A DNA stretch of 64,000 nt from JALORV01 sp963766365. GTDB taxonomy: Bacteria; Pseudomonadota; Gammaproteobacteria; Burkholderiales; Burkholderiaceae_F. Position numbers and translations under genes: made by a program. The DNA is taken from assembly GCA_963766365.1 (NCBI GenBank), contig CAVXZK010000013.1, positions 248,001-312,000 of the forward strand. The letters run 5' to 3'. The notes beneath the pieces are model-generated. The model was not told the DNA's origin, made no database searches, and saw nothing but the letters and a program-made list of their open reading frames with translations. Below are positions 63,540 to 64,000 of this stretch, piece by piece (positions within the stretch are counted from its first letter, which is position 1; each line of letters begins with the position of its first letter).

Positions 63540-64000
63540 CCAGGATTCAGTGGACACGGCCGCGGCGTTGCTTAATAGTGACCTCAAACTGATCCGGCTG
63601 ACGCTGCTGAGATGGCTGTGACGACGGTCTCGATGAAGGCTTCGATGTAGTCAGCGATGCTCCGTTCGCGACATCGTGGCTCTCTTGCACGTGCTTCTTA
63701 TCCGTTCCTTCAGCTTCCGAAGAAGGATCGGCGACCGCATCGTCCCGGCGCAGCAGTTCCCTTCGTGGTGCCATGCTCGGCTCGAGATGGCTTCGACTTG
63801 GCAAGCGCTTCAGGTATTGCTCCCGTATTGCGTGCCCTGATCGGAGTGAATCAATGTGTCTTTCGGATGGTGGCTTTGGGACTGCTATTTAACGGGGCAT
63901 CGAGGACGAGCTCGCGATGGATCGTCGAACTCGTCGACGCAGCCGATGATCTTGCGAGAACAGATCCATCACTACGGCCAGGAAGGCGCCTTGCCATGTC
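63540..64000 (-). pseudogene. IS3-family orfB transposase remnant
   Basis: Minus strand, entering from the right edge: TWQGAFLAVVMDLFS, a frameshift, KIIGCVDEFDDPSRAR, a stop, then PKDTLIHSDQGTQYGS (second catalytic Asp), another frameshift, LEPSMAPRR, and near the end RRHSHLSSVS in yet another frame with ILGTP-type coding beyond. These are pieces of the IS3-type DDE transposase. At least three frameshifts and an in-frame stop make it non-functional. The IS ends were not located. Confidence 0.78.

Overview
This is a 64 kb, GC-rich, gene-dense chromosomal segment around the replication-origin region of a betaproteobacterium, most likely Burkholderiales-like. The assignment rests on gene order and families: gyrB-dnaN-dnaA facing away from rpmH-rnpA-yidD-yidC-mnmE, mnmG-rsmG-parA-parB-atpIBEFHAGDC, hemE-priA, a DUF971-ubiE-Tim44-ubiJ-ubiB cluster, a Bug/TctC solute-binding protein, GTP-type PEPCK and a DUF6279 lipoprotein. 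It is an inference from what I recognise; no search was run.

Layout. 1-3940 (minus strand): 3'-truncated gyrB, dnaN, dnaA. 3941-4542: dnaA/rpmH divergent region with DnaA boxes and an rpmH promoter. 4543-9143: rpmH, rnpA, yidD, yidC, a small membrane protein (minus) and mnmE. 9183-13837: an ABC efflux system (adaptor, ATPase, two FtsX-like permeases). 13928-18540: a tripartite tricarboxylate transporter (TctC, TctB, TctA), an AbrB-family membrane protein and a GNAT. 18798-22425: cold-shock protein, pckG and an iron-type alcohol dehydrogenase, followed by the stub of a dead ABC ATPase gene. 22742-24661: an unusual winged-helix/TM/AsmA-like protein. 24661-30951: two parS sites, mnmG, rsmG, a LysE-type exporter, a lipocalin, parA, a GNAT and parB. 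31074-38262: the complete F1Fo ATP synthase operon. 38343-45262: a stress protein, small envelope proteins, hemE, an origin-like spacer, priA, and a lipoprotein/ECF sigma/anti-sigma set. 45314-48669: triheme cytochrome c (minus), tRNA-Arg(CCG) and two methyltransferases. 49081-54111: ubiquinone genes, interrupted by an ORF-less group II intron. 54244-60231: a zincin-like lipoprotein, a sodium/solute symporter, a DUF6279 lipoprotein and glmU. 60253-64000: an Lrp-type regulator, a frameshifted glmS, then decayed DNA with a DUF4124 fragment and IS3-type transposase debris.

How it fits together: most of the window is core replication, segregation, ribosome/tRNA modification, energy and cofactor machinery, with accessory material limited to short insertions. 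The most unusual item is a repeated bipartite hairpin element (four copies: before gyrB, two inverted copies between the permease genes, and between atpA and atpG). Its stem sequences differ between copies while complementarity and loop/flank motifs are kept, as expected of a structured RNA or ssDNA element. Other points worth attention are the group II intron placed directly behind a terminator, the DnaA-box/AT-rich spacer between hemE and priA, and the single-base frameshift in glmS.
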